A DNA stretch of 64,000 nucleotides from Novosphingobium panipatense (GTDB lineage Bacteria; Pseudomonadota; Alphaproteobacteria; Sphingomonadales; Sphingomonadaceae): assembly GCF_002149965.1 (NCBI RefSeq), contig NZ_MSQB01000008.1, positions 53,354-117,353 on the forward strand. The letters are read 5' to 3'. The notes beneath the pieces were generated by a model. It was given only the letters and a program-made list of their open reading frames with translations, searched no databases and was not told the DNA's origin. A program made the translations under genes and the position numbers. Below, one piece after another: positions 51,137-59,702 of this stretch (position 1 is its first letter; each line of letters opens with the position of its first letter).

Positions 51137-51604
51137 TCAGAACTTCATGCCGACGCCGACGAGGCCGAGGTCCGCGTCCGGCGTGTTGTCGCCGACGATC
51201 AGGTGCTTGTATTCGACCTTGCCGTAGAACTTGTTGCCGAGGTCCTGCTGGATGCCGCCACCGACGCCGACGGCGCTGTTGCCGTACTTGGTGAATTTCG
51301 ACTGCCAGGTCGACGCGGCATAGAGCTTGGTTGCCGGGGTGAGCTTGACGCCTGCACGGCCGCCGACGCCCCAGGAAACGCGGGTGTTGTCGGTCAGGAC
51401 CTTGTCGGCCGAACCTTCGACGCCCACGAACAGCTTGTCGCCGAGATCGTAGTCGTAGCCGATGGCCGCGCCGGCAACGGCGTCGCTGTCGCTACCGTCC
51501 CAGATCACGCCGGTGCGCGCTTCGACGCGGGTCTCGTTCGCGAAAGCGGGCGAGGCGGCAGCGACGGCGGCAACAGCGGCGAGCGAAACAAGTGCAATAC
51601 GCAT
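51137..51604 (-). CDS. Small outer membrane beta-barrel protein
   Basis: 155 residues with a signal peptide (MRIALVSLAAVAAVAAASPAFA). The mature ~132 residues alternate in the manner of an eight-stranded barrel (ETRVEARTGVIWDG, AVAGAAIGYDYDLGDKLFVG, KFYGKVEYKHLIVG) and end in a C-terminal phenylalanine (GVGMKF), the outer membrane assembly signal. It belongs to the broad OmpA-barrel/opacity-type group. It is monocistronic with a strong terminator. An ATTCTGA/TCAGAAT dyad (51690-51709) lies about 90 bases upstream. Confidence 0.88.
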   Translation of the reverse strand: MRIALVSLAAVAAVAAASPAFANETRVEARTGVIWDGSDSDAVAGAAIGYDYDLGDKLFVGVEGSADKVLTDNTRVSWGVGGRAGVKLTPATKLYAASTWQSKFTKYGNSAVGVGGGIQQDLGNKFYGKVEYKHLIVGDNTPDADLGLVGVGMKF

Positions 51605-52032
51605 ATTCTAACTCCAGTACTTTCTTCCCCGGCCCTCACCGGGCAGCGACCGATTGGACGGGGCGGCCTTGCACCGAAGTGAACAAGTCATTCTGATGAC
51701 AGTCAGAATTGGGACAGGGTAGCGCTAGGATCGCCTGCCGAAGCCCCGATCCATGCGGGTTTTCGGCATTTTCCGGCGAACGAGAAGGCGCGCGAATGGT
51801 CAGAAATGGGCTGTGGATAAAATCGGCAAAACACCGGCATTAACGGTGGAGTGCCGGGCAAAAGACTCAAGGATCGCGCTTTTCCGCCGGATCCGCAGGC
51901 ATGTGCGCCCCGGCGCGTCGCAAGGGTAAGGCGGTCGCCCGGCATTGTGAAAGGATGCTTCTGAACGAAGAGGAAAAGATGCTGGCGCACAAGGCATAGG
52001 CAAGCGCGCATCCTTTGCCTATGAGGGCCGCC
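51605..52032. other. Non-coding gap between omp and maeB (428 bases)
   Basis: No convincing gene on either strand. It holds a dyad ATTCTGA-N6-TCAGAAT (51690-51709) that could be an operator for the outer membrane protein gene, and presumably the two divergent promoters. I see no RNA gene, repeat family or transporter-type leader. The last 12 bases before the maeB ATG contain an in-frame ATG at 52021. Confidence 0.6.
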
Positions 52033-54297
52033 ATGGACGACAATCTCCGCCGCGCCGCCCTCGACTACCACCTCCATCCGCAGCCGGGTAAGCTCCGCAT
52101 CGAGCCTACCAAGCGCATGGTCAACCAGCGCGACCTGGCGCTGGCCTATTCGCCGGGGGTCGCCGCGCCCTGCATGGAGATCGCCGCCGATCCCGACAAG
52201 GCGCTGGACTATACCGCGCGCGGCAATCTGGTCGCCGTGATCTCGAACGGTACCGCCGTGCTCGGCCTCGGCGCGATCGGCGCGCTGGCCTCGAAGCCGG
52301 TGATGGAAGGCAAGGCCGTCCTGTTCAAGAAGTTCGCCGATATCGACGTGTTCGACATCGAGGTGGACACCACCGATCCCGACAAGTTCGTGGAAGCCGT
52401 AGCCCTGCTCGAACCGACGTTCGGCGGCATCAACCTGGAAGACATCAAGGCTCCCGAATGCTTCGCCATCGAGGCGCGGCTGAAAGAGCGCATGAACATC
52501 CCGGTGTTCCATGACGACCAGCACGGCACCGCCATCGTCGTTGCCGCCGCCGTGCGCAATGCCCTTGTCCTCCAGGGCAAGACGCTGGCGGAAGCCAAGC
52601 TGGTCACCTCGGGCGCGGGTGCCGCGGCGCTGGCCTGCGTGGACCTGCTGGTTTCGATGGGCCTTCCGGTCGAGAACGTCACGCTGACCGACAAGGACGG
52701 CGTCATTCACTCGGGGCGCGAAGGCATGCTGCCGAACATGGCGCGCTATGCCCGCGAGACCAATGCGCGCTCGCTTCCCGAAGTGCTTCCCGGCGCGAAC
52801 CTGTTCCTCGGCCTTTCGGCGCCCGGCGTGCTCAAGCAGGAGTGGCTGCCGCTGATGGCGCCCAATCCGCTGATCTTCGCGCTGGCCAATCCCGAACCGG
52901 AAATCCGCCCCGAACTGGCGCGCGAAGTGCGCCCGGACGCGATCATCGCCACGGGACGCTCGGACTATCCCAACCAGGTCAACAATGTCCTGTGCTTCCC
53001 CTATATCTTCCGCGGCGCGCTCGACGTGGGCGCCACCGCCATCAACGAGGAGATGAAGGCGGCCGCAGCCGAAGCCATCGCCGCGCTGGCACGGCTTCCC
53101 GCGCACGACAGCGTCGCGCAGGCCTATGGCGGCCGCAAGCTGGTATTCGGGCCGGAATACATCATTCCCACCCCCTTCGATCCGCGCCTCATCGGCGAGA
53201 TCGCCACGGCCGTGGCCAAGGCGGCGATGGCCAGCGGTGTCGCCCGCAAGACGATCGACCTTGACGAGTACAAGCGTAAGCTCACCCGCCAGAACACTCG
53301 TTCCGGCCAGCTCATGCTGCCCGTGTTCGAGGCGGCGCGCGGGTCGGGCAGCCGTATCGTCTATGGCGAGGGTGAGGACGAGCGCGTGCTGCGCGCCATC
53401 CAGGACGTGCTTGACGAAGGGATCGCGCGCCCGACCATCGTCGCCCGCCGACGCATCCTGCAGGACAAGCTGCCGAACCTCGGCCTGGGCTTCGAACTGG
53501 ACCGCGACGTCGAGGTGATCGACCCCGAGACCGACCACGAAGTGATGCGCGATCTCGTGGAAGCCTACCGTGCAGTCGCCTCGCGCAAGGGTGTGCCTTC
53601 TGACGAGATCCTGCGTCACGTCTACCGGCGGCCGACCCTGACGGCGGCGCTCATGCTGCGTACCGGACGGGTCGATGCGGCGCTGGTCGGCGGCCGATCC
53701 GAGTACTGGGGCCAGATCGAACATGTCCTGCGCGTGATCGACCGCGCGCCGGGCAGCAGCCGCGTCTTTGCGCTTTCGGGCCTGATCCTCGATGCCGGTG
53801 CGCTGTTCATCACCGATACGCACATGGTGCCCGATCCCACGCCGGAGCAGCTTGCCGAAATGGCACAGCTGGGTGCGACCCAGCTGAAGCACTTCGGTCT
53901 GCGTCCGCGCGTGGCCCTGCTCTCGCACTCCAATTTCGGCGCCTCGCACAGCCCCAGCGCGCGCAAGATGCGCACCGCGCTGGATATCGTGAAGGCTGCC
54001 GCCCCGGACCTTCAGGTGGACGGCGAAATGCACGCCGACGCCGCGCTGAGCCAAGCCCTGCGCGACCGGCTGGTGCCGGATGCCCGGTTCGAGGGACCGG
54101 CGAACCTGCTGGTCATGCCGAACCTCGATGCAGCGAACATCACGCTGACGGCGCTGTCAGCTTCGTCCAGCTCGCCTACGGTCGGGCCGATCCTGATGGG
54201 CCTTGCCCAGCCAATCCACGTCCTGACGCCCGGCGTGACCGCGCGCGGCATCCTGAACCTGAGCGCGATCGCGGCGGCCGGCCTCGACCGGCACTGA
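52033..54297 (+). CDS. maeB: NADP-dependent malic enzyme with C-terminal phosphotransacetylase domain
   Basis: 754 residues. The N-terminal half (1 to ~430) is malic enzyme: [60 protein letters not shown] and the NADP-binding [16 protein letters not shown]. It decarboxylates malate to pyruvate. The C-terminal ~320 residues are a phosphotransacetylase-type domain ([31 protein letters not shown]), usually regulatory (acetyl-CoA binding) rather than catalytic in MaeB. Start ATG 52033 is favoured because AGGG precedes it; ATG 52021 and TTG 52015 are in frame. A hairpin terminator follows. Confidence 0.96.
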   Translation: MDDNLRRAALDYHLHPQPGKLRIEPTKRMVNQRDLALAYSPGVAAPCMEIAADPDKALDYTARGNLVAVISNGTAVLGLGAIGALASKPVMEGKAVLFKKFADIDVFDIEVDTTDPDKFVEAVALLEPTFGGINLEDIKAPECFAIEARLKERMNIPVFHDDQHGTAIVVAAAVRNALVLQGKTLAEAKLVTSGAGAAALACVDLLVSMGLPVENVTLTDKDGVIHSGREGMLPNMARYARETNARSLPEVLPGANLFLGLSAPGVLKQEWLPLMAPNPLIFALANPEPEIRPELAREVRPDAIIATGRSDYPNQVNNVLCFPYIFRGALDVGATAINEEMKAAAAEAIAALARLPAHDSVAQAYGGRKLVFGPEYIIPTPFDPRLIGEIATAVAKAAMASGVARKTIDLDEYKRKLTRQNTRSGQLMLPVFEAARGSGSRIVYGEGEDERVLRAIQDVLDEGIARPTIVARRRILQDKLPNLGLGFELDRDVEVIDPETDHEVMRDLVEAYRAVASRKGVPSDEILRHVYRRPTLTAALMLRTGRVDAALVGGRSEYWGQIEHVLRVIDRAPGSSRVFALSGLILDAGALFITDTHMVPDPTPEQLAEMAQLGATQLKHFGLRPRVALLSHSNFGASHSPSARKMRTALDIVKAAAPDLQVDGEMHADAALSQALRDRLVPDARFEGPANLLVMPNLDAANITLTALSASSSSPTVGPILMGLAQPIHVLTPGVTARGILNLSAIAAAGLDRH

Positions 54298-54305
54298 TAG
54301 TACTC

Positions 54306-54339
54306 GCTGGAGGGCGGGATTTCGGTCCTGCCCTCCAGC
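54306..54339. terminator. Hairpin between convergent maeB and araC genes
   Basis: Arms 54306-54319 and 54326-54339 pair over about 14 bp (GCTGGAGGGC with GCCCTCCAGC, plus four more with one G-T) around a TTCGGT loop. It lies nine bases after the maeB stop and suits termination from either side. Confidence 0.7.
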
Positions 54340-54375
54340 TCCTGCCTTTCAGCCCCCGCCCTCCAGCCTTCTCGT

Positions 54376-55173
54376 TCAGGCCGCATTGGGGCGCGGCGGC
54401 GGGGTTCCGAAGATGCGCGCATAGGCGCGGGTCAGGCTCGCGGCACTGGCATAGCCGAGGCGGAAGGCCACTTTCTGCAAGGGCATGCCCTGCTCCAGCC
54501 AGCCGTCGATATGATGTATGCGCAGCTGCTGATGCCATGCAGCCGGTGAGAGGCCTGTCTCCTCCCGAAAGGCGCAGGTAAACGTCCTTCGGCTCATGCT
54601 GGCAAGTGCAGCCCAGCCATCGAGATCGACCGGGCTGGCCGGATCCCGGTAGAGGCGATCGCAAATGATCCTCAGGCGTGCCGAACGCGGCATCAGCGGT
54701 GCGATCGCGCCCACATCCCGCGCGCGCAGGATCTCCTCCAGAACCAGGTCCGAAAGCCGCTGCCGCCGCGGCACGTCCGGGCTGTCCGCTTCTTCGAGCA
54801 GGGTCTCGACCAGGGCATGGAGCAGGGGCGATATCGATATGACCCGCACCGTTTCGGGCTGGGGCCGGACGCCGGTATCGACGTAGAAGGCATTGTAGGC
54901 GGCCGGCCCCCGGCAGGTCACTTCATGTTCGACGCCTGCGGGGATCCAGACACCGCGTCCCGGTGGCAGGAATATCCTGCGGCCATCCGCCTGCACGACC
55001 GAATAGCCCTCGATCCGATAAGAGAACTGCGCGCGGTCGTGGACGTGGGGCGGGTCGTAATAACCGTTGGCCTGGCGGCCATGGAAGGGGACGATCATGC
55101 CGTGCTGCGGCAGATCGCGGCTTCGGACTTCCACCGGCGGCATGTTTGGTTCGGCGATGGCAGTGGGGGTCAT
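54376..55173 (-). CDS. AraC family regulator, divergent from siderophore receptor
   Basis: 265 residues from ATG 55173. An N-terminal cupin-like sensor (PPHVHDRAQFSYRIEGYSVV, FLPPGRGVWIPAGVEHEVTC) is followed by the C-terminal double helix-turn-helix (DLDGWAALASMSRRTFTCAF, GMPLQKVAFRLGYASAASLTRAYARIFG). It is divergent across 179 bases from a TonB-dependent siderophore-type receptor, the arrangement used by AraC regulators that sense an internalised ferric siderophore. Two 16-bp direct repeats with 20-bp spacing lie between them. Met25 (start 55101) is an alternative start. Confidence 0.88.
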   Translation of the reverse strand: MTPTAIAEPNMPPVEVRSRDLPQHGMIVPFHGRQANGYYDPPHVHDRAQFSYRIEGYSVVQADGRRIFLPPGRGVWIPAGVEHEVTCRGPAAYNAFYVDTGVRPQPETVRVISISPLLHALVETLLEEADSPDVPRRQRLSDLVLEEILRARDVGAIAPLMPRSARLRIICDRLYRDPASPVDLDGWAALASMSRRTFTCAFREETGLSPAAWHQQLRIHHIDGWLEQGMPLQKVAFRLGYASAASLTRAYARIFGTPPPRPNAA

Positions 55174-55200
55174 GACGGGCCGTCTCGATGATTTCGAAAT

Positions 55201-55236
55201 TGCCGAACGGGCCAAAGAGGTGCCGAGCGGGCCAAA
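55201..55236. promoter_or_regulatory. AraC-type direct repeats before siderophore receptor
   Basis: TGCCGAACGGGCCAAA (55201-55216) and TGCCGAGCGGGCCAAA (55221-55236) differ by one base and start exactly 20 bases apart, about two helical turns. This is the typical geometry of an AraC dimer site. It lies 28 bases upstream of the araC ATG and about 117 before the receptor. Confidence 0.65.
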
Positions 55237-55250
55237 CCTCCGTTACATTA

Positions 55251-55267
55251 TTGCGAATGCCTCGCAA
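55251..55267. promoter_or_regulatory. Candidate Fur-type operator of the siderophore receptor
   Basis: TTGCGAATGCCTCGCAA, an inverted repeat TTGCGA/TCGCAA, shares TGCGAA-N6-GCA with the sites before feoA and the haem receptor. It lies between the AraC direct repeats and the receptor gene (ATG 55353), so iron repression and AraC activation could be combined. Inference. Confidence 0.55.
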
Positions 55268-55352
55268 GACAAATAAGGGCGCCTTCACAGCTTCCGAGCC
55301 TCTCGCGGTCCCGGCGGCGCCGTAAACTTAAAGAAATTCCAGCGGAGGACCA

Positions 55353-57587
55353 ATGACCAGAACGATGAGGCGCGTCATCGCGCCGGGTTGCGCGTGGATG
55401 GCGCTCGCTGCGGCAAGCGCCCAGGCCGCCGATCGCGCGGAAAAGCCGCAGGACGGTTATATCGACGAGATCCTCGTCACCGGCCAAACCGACGGTTACC
55501 AGACCGGCGACACCAATACGGCCACCAAGCTGCCGCTCAATCTGCGCGAAACCCCGCAGTCGGTCACGGTCATTACCCGCCAGCGGATCGAAGACTTCAA
55601 CCTGATCACCGTGCAGGACGTGCTGGAACAGACGCCGGGCGTCTCGGTTCAGTCCTATGACAGCAATCGCACCCGCTTTCAGGCGCGCGGCTTCACGATC
55701 ACCAATTTCCAGCTGGACGGCGTACCGTCCAATTTCAACGTCGGTGCCAGCGGCAACAGCGTGATGCCGGACACCTCGATTTTCGAGCGTATCGAGGTCG
55801 TGCGCGGCGCGGCCGGGCTGGTTACGGGCACGGGAGATCCTTCCGCGACGATCAACCTCGTCCGCAAGCGCCCGACGCAGGACCTGAAGGCCAATGTCAG
55901 CCTCAACTACGGTTCCTGGGACTATATCCGCGCCGAAGCGGACGTAGGCGGCCCCCTCATCGCCAGCGGCCGGATTCGTGCCCGCGCGGTCGCAGCCTAT
56001 ACCAGCCGCGACAGCTACATCGATTTCCAGCACGACAGCTCGCCCAGTCTATACGGCGTCGTGGAAGCGGACATCACCGACACGACCCGTCTGCGGGCCG
56101 GGGTCGATTATCTGAGCACCGACAGCAAGGGCGGCTCCTGGAGCGCGGTGCCGCTGTTCTTCAGCGACGGTTCGCGGACGGACCTGCCGCGATCCTACAG
56201 CGCCGCCGCCCGCTGGAACCGCTGGCAGCGCGAGAATACCAATGCCTTCGCCGTGTTCGAGCAGGAAATCGGCCGATGGGTGGCGCGCCTTGCCTACAAC
56301 CGCCGATGGACCGACACCGAAAGTCTGCTGCTGGCAGGTTCGAACAGCACGTTCTTTCCCGATCGCGAAACGGGGCTTGGGCTCAATGTCGTCAATACAT
56401 ACGGAATATCCCATACCCGTGAGGATTCCTTCGACGGCTATGCAACCGGCCCCTTGCGGCTGTTCGGACGCGATCATGATCTGGTCCTGGGCGTGAACCA
56501 TTACGACCGCGAGCTGGAAAATGTCGCGACCACGCTGACGCCCGCCTATGGCCTGCCCAGCTTTACCGTGGGCACCACGCGCTACACCGCCTTTCCCAGC
56601 ATCTTCTCCTGGGACGGGGACGTACCGCGGCCGACGACCATCGATCGCGGCTTCCCATCGAGCACTGATCGTACCCGGCAGACCAGCCTTTACGGTGCGG
56701 TACGCCTCAACCCGTTCGACGGACTGAAGGTCATTCTGGGCGGCCGCTATACGGATGTGGACACTACCACCAGAACCTACAGCACATTGGCGGCCAATGC
56801 CGGGGACCTGGCCCGGACGGCCAAGAGCGGAGACAACAAGTTCTCGCCTTATGCCGGTATCGTCTGGGATCTGACCCGATCGATTTCCGCCTTCGCGAGC
56901 TATGCGCAAGTCTTCACCGTTCAGACCCAGCGCGACATCGACAACCAGCAGCTCGCGCCGCTTACCGGCACGAACTACGAATTCGGCTTCAAGGGCGAAT
57001 TCTTCGACAAGCGGCTCTATGCGGCGATCAGCGGTTTCCACATGCAGCAGGATAATGTCGCGGAACTGCTTTCGGGTGCCGCGCCGCTGCCGGACGGAAG
57101 CACGCCCTATCGCGCGGTCAGCGGGGTAAAGACCTGGGGCGCCGAAATGGAGATCGCCGGTTCGGTGACACCGGACTGGCGGATCGCCGGGGGCTACACG
57201 TATGTGCACAGCGAAAACGCCGACGGTAGCCGCTTCTCGCCCGATACGCCGCAGCACTTGGCCAAGCTCAACACGACCTACAAGATCGGCGCTCTCACGA
57301 TCGGCGGCGGCGGGACCTGGCAGAGCCGCATATATCGCGCCATGCCGATCCCGACCGGGGCGTTCCAGGCGAACGGCCAGCCCGTCACCGCGACCGGCAA
57401 CGTCGGACAGGGAAGCTATATCCTGATCGACGTGCTGGCACGCTACGACCTTTCGCCGAACGTCAGCCTGGGCGTCAATGCGACGAACCTGTTCGACAAG
57501 ACTTATTATCGCAACGTGGGCTTCTTCAATTCGGGCTGGTATGGCCAGCCTCGGCGGGTTCTGGCCAATTTGCGCTGGCATTTCTGA
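55353..57587 (+). CDS. TonB-dependent siderophore receptor
   Basis: 744-residue outer membrane receptor. After the signal peptide (to SAQAAD) comes the TonB box-like YIDEILVTGQ, then a siderophore-type plug (PLNLRETPQSVTVITRQRIE, RIEVVRGAAGLVTGTGDPSA) and a barrel ending in NLRWHF. The TPQSVTVITRQRIED segment is diagnostic for ferric siderophore receptors of the FhuE/FpvA/FecA type. Upstream lie an AraC regulator, AraC-type direct repeats and a Fur-like box, which fits induction by the cognate ferric siderophore. The last 62 bases overlap the convergent hydroxylase gene. Confidence 0.93.
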   Translation: MTRTMRRVIAPGCAWMALAAASAQAADRAEKPQDGYIDEILVTGQTDGYQTGDTNTATKLPLNLRETPQSVTVITRQRIEDFNLITVQDVLEQTPGVSVQSYDSNRTRFQARGFTITNFQLDGVPSNFNVGASGNSVMPDTSIFERIEVVRGAAGLVTGTGDPSATINLVRKRPTQDLKANVSLNYGSWDYIRAEADVGGPLIASGRIRARAVAAYTSRDSYIDFQHDSSPSLYGVVEADITDTTRLRAGVDYLSTDSKGGSWSAVPLFFSDGSRTDLPRSYSAAARWNRWQRENTNAFAVFEQEIGRWVARLAYNRRWTDTESLLLAGSNSTFFPDRETGLGLNVVNTYGISHTREDSFDGYATGPLRLFGRDHDLVLGVNHYDRELENVATTLTPAYGLPSFTVGTTRYTAFPSIFSWDGDVPRPTTIDRGFPSSTDRTRQTSLYGAVRLNPFDGLKVILGGRYTDVDTTTRTYSTLAANAGDLARTAKSGDNKFSPYAGIVWDLTRSISAFASYAQVFTVQTQRDIDNQQLAPLTGTNYEFGFKGEFFDKRLYAAISGFHMQQDNVAELLSGAAPLPDGSTPYRAVSGVKTWGAEMEIAGSVTPDWRIAGGYTYVHSENADGSRFSPDTPQHLAKLNTTYKIGALTIGGGGTWQSRIYRAMPIPTGAFQANGQPVTATGNVGQGSYILIDVLARYDLSPNVSLGVNATNLFDKTYYRNVGFFNSGWYGQPRRVLANLRWHF

Positions 57588-58386
57588 TCGGGAGCCGCCG
57601 GCGGAAAAGGCCTTTTCCTGCCGGCGGCGCCTCAGGAGGGCGTGCTGCGGCGCGCGCCTTCACGGCATCGAAATCCGCTTCGTACTTGTTGCGCATGGTG
57701 CCGCAGAGCCGGTCCCATATCGTGGTGTAGCCGCCGTAGTTGCCGGTGAAGTAGCGGTGGTGCTGGTCGTGAAAGGTCGCCGTGATGAACCATTTCGTCG
57801 CCCATGTGCGGTTCCACCAGCGCGGCAGGAATTCGTAACCCGAATGCACGTAGAGACCCATTATGATGTTGGTCGGCAGGATCAGCGCCAGGGTGGCTTC
57901 GTGGACCGTGAAAACGGTCAGGAACAGCGGAACGAACCCGCCGTTGATGATCGATTCCAGGGGGTTGACCGAAAGCGTGGTCAGCAGGTTCGGCGAAGTC
58001 GATTTGTGATGGAGCTTGTGAACCCAGCCATAGACGGGCTCCTTGTGCATCCATCGGTGCAGCCAGTAGAAGTAGGTGTCGAACAGGAAGAAATAGGCGG
58101 CGAACTCCAGCGCGACGACCCACCATGCCGCAGGCCCGTGCTGGAAGGAAATCCAGGCTCCGGCCTTGAGCCAGCCCGTCGCGGAGCCGATGATCTTGCC
58201 TGAAATGGCAAGGGTCACGATGGCGATCAGGGCTTCGTTACGGAGGATCTTCCATTTGAATCCGCGCGGTTGAATCTTTCTTGCCCTGAAAAAGCCGCTG
58301 AGGATCCCGGCGATCACACCGCTGGCGACAAGCGCCCATATCCATAGGGTGAGGGCGTGATCAGCATTGAGAAACGTTCCTGCCAT
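57526..58386 (-). CDS. Fatty acid hydroxylase/sterol desaturase family membrane di-iron protein
   Basis: 286 residues, with membrane helices at about 10-32, 50-70, 85-108 and 145-180. The histidine boxes are complete: HRWMH (110-114), HKLHH (123-127) and HDQHH (206-210), so a catalytic di-iron site is expected. Such enzymes hydroxylate or desaturate lipids, carotenoids or hopanoid-type substrates. The C-terminal ~20 residues are read from the strand opposite the TonB receptor's end, a 62-base convergent overlap. A 29-codon ORF ends ten bases upstream. Confidence 0.88.
   Translation of the reverse strand: MAGTFLNADHALTLWIWALVASGVIAGILSGFFRARKIQPRGFKWKILRNEALIAIVTLAISGKIIGSATGWLKAGAWISFQHGPAAWWVVALEFAAYFFLFDTYFYWLHRWMHKEPVYGWVHKLHHKSTSPNLLTTLSVNPLESIINGGFVPLFLTVFTVHEATLALILPTNIIMGLYVHSGYEFLPRWWNRTWATKWFITATFHDQHHRYFTGNYGGYTTIWDRLCGTMRNKYEADFDAVKARAAARPPEAPPAGKGLFRRRLPIRNASANWPEPAEAGHTSPN
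57594..57628. repeat. 35-bp palindrome at the end of the siderophore receptor gene
   Basis: GCCGCCGGC (57594-57602) and GCCGGCGGC (57620-57628) enclose the self-complementary GGAAAAGGCCTTTTCC (57603-57618). It begins seven bases after the receptor stop and lies inside the hydroxylase C-terminal codons. It may terminate the receptor mRNA, though no T-run follows. Confidence 0.6.
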
Positions 58387-58395
58387 CGGTTCTGA

Positions 58396-58485
58396 TCACA
58401 CCAGGGCGACGGTGAAGGCGGCAACGTGCGCAAGAATCGCAAGGGCCGCTGCGCAGGCCACGGGGTTTAGGCGAATGGTGTCCAT
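58396..58485 (-). CDS. 29-residue small membrane protein upstream of the hydroxylase
   Basis: Short ORF starting MDTIRLNPVACAAALAILAH and ending with a hydrophobic tail, a single potential membrane helix at about residues 9-29. It has a strong ribosome site (AGGAG, six bases before ATG 58485) and its stop lies ten bases before the hydroxylase ATG at 58386. It is therefore either a real small protein partner of the hydroxylase or a leader ORF coupling its translation. Length and composition alone cannot prove expression. Confidence 0.55.
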   Translation of the reverse strand: MDTIRLNPVACAAALAILAHVAAFTVALV

Positions 58486-58662
58486 GGCGGTCTCCTGAAG
58501 TTCACCGGGCAGGTAATCCGTCGCCCCGGCGCTGATCTCGTTCAGGTGACGCGCCGCGATTGGCGGGCAAACTGTTTTACGTTACGCTTTTCGCGCAATG
58601 GTCCAGATCGGCAGAAAAACAGGAAATTGCCCGCTCGCGCACCGTGAACAGGGAGGCTTTGC

Positions 58663-59493
58663 GTGATCTGGTTGCGCCGCATCCTGATCGAAATGTGGGC
58701 GATGGTCGTGTTTGCGGCGATCATCGGTTTCCTTGGGCCTTTCGGGACCTACATGGACGGCGATTTCGCGGCCCGGACCGGGCGCTGGTGGATGCAGCTG
58801 ATGGGGGCCTATGTGCTCGTCCGCCCCTCCATCCTGCTTTGGCGAACCGTTGCCATCGCCACCGCACTGCCGCTGCGGCCGATGGTCTGTTCGGGCGTAT
58901 TCCTATCCAGTTTCCCCCTTGCCCTCTTGTGGAGCTGGAGCGCGGATGCCTTCTTTCACAGCCTGAACGGTTTCGCCGGCATCCTGCCCTTTGCCATCCT
59001 GAGTGCGATCGGGGTGCTGATCGTGACGGTCTGGGCGCAGCGGGTGGATGACCAGCTTGGCCATGCCTTCGTCAGAAAGGACGCCGAAGGCGCATCGCAC
59101 CACCCGATCGAAAATCTTGCCCGCCAGCCCAATGCCGAAGCGCTGCCCCTGCCGGAGCAGGAGGACTCTCCGCGTCTCTTGCGCCGCCTCGCGCCGGGAT
59201 TTCATGGGCCCGTCGTCGCGTTGCAGAGCGAAGATCACTACGTCCGCGTCCATGGGGCATCGGGCAGCGAACTCGTGCTGATGAGACTGCGAGACGCCAT
59301 CGCCGAGATGGAAGGCCGGCCGGGCGAACAGGTGCATCGCAGCTGGTGGATTGCGGATGGCGGAATCGCTTCGGTGGAAGCCGATGGACGGAGCCGGAGC
59401 GTGACCCTGATCAATGGCGCGGTTGCGCCGATCGCGAGAGACTCGGTATCACGGCTGGAGCATAAAGGTTTCCTGACCGGCCAATCCGCCTGA
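58663..59493 (+). CDS. Membrane-bound LytTR-domain regulator
   Basis: 276 residues from the GTG at 58663, six bases after GGGAGG. Four hydrophobic segments occupy about residues 8-135 (MWAMVVFAAIIGFLG, LMGAYVLVRPSILLW, SGVFLSSFPLALLWSW, FAILSAIGVLIVTVWAQ). A linker and a C-terminal LytTR DNA-binding domain follow (about 178-270: VVALQSEDHYVRVHGASGSE, VHRSWWIADGGIASVEADGR). Such one-protein membrane regulators sense an unknown signal and bind DNA directly. No sensor kinase adjoins. Its target could be the divergent hydroxylase unit (guess). Confidence 0.88.
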   Translation: MIWLRRILIEMWAMVVFAAIIGFLGPFGTYMDGDFAARTGRWWMQLMGAYVLVRPSILLWRTVAIATALPLRPMVCSGVFLSSFPLALLWSWSADAFFHSLNGFAGILPFAILSAIGVLIVTVWAQRVDDQLGHAFVRKDAEGASHHPIENLARQPNAEALPLPEQEDSPRLLRRLAPGFHGPVVALQSEDHYVRVHGASGSELVLMRLRDAIAEMEGRPGEQVHRSWWIADGGIASVEADGRSRSVTLINGAVAPIARDSVSRLEHKGFLTGQSA

Positions 59494-59655
59494 GTCTGAA
59501 ACGGGTAGTGGTGCATGGCCTTGGCGACCTGAAGCCGGTGCTGCGCCATTTTGAAGCGATAGACCTGTATTTTCATTCGGCCGCTTGTGTGCACCAGGAA
59601 CGGATGCGCAAAAAATCGAACCTATGCGAATTTTGCAATTGTCGCACACTTCGTA

Positions 59656-59671
59656 ATATCGTATACGATAT
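59656..59671. promoter_or_regulatory. Perfect 16-bp palindrome before hydroxyproline genes
   Basis: ATATCGTATACGATAT is perfectly self-complementary, 31 bases before the first gene of the two-gene operon. GntR/FadR-type regulators of amino acid catabolism often bind GTATAC-centred sites of this kind. No regulator gene of that family lies in the window. Inference. Confidence 0.65.
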
Positions 59672-59702
59672 CTCAATTCAGAGAGAGTAGGAAGAAATTT
59701 AC

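Noticed and set aside
51605-52032. Non-coding RNA or lost gene in the maeB upstream gap
   Set aside because: No terminator-closed transcript, no conserved RNA fold and no coding frame with family features was visible.
51703-54054. 783-codon open frame on the minus strand
   Set aside because: It lies entirely opposite maeB, whose two domains are unmistakable. The antisense translation is rich in R, G, H and D with no domain, as expected for the shadow of a GC-rich gene.
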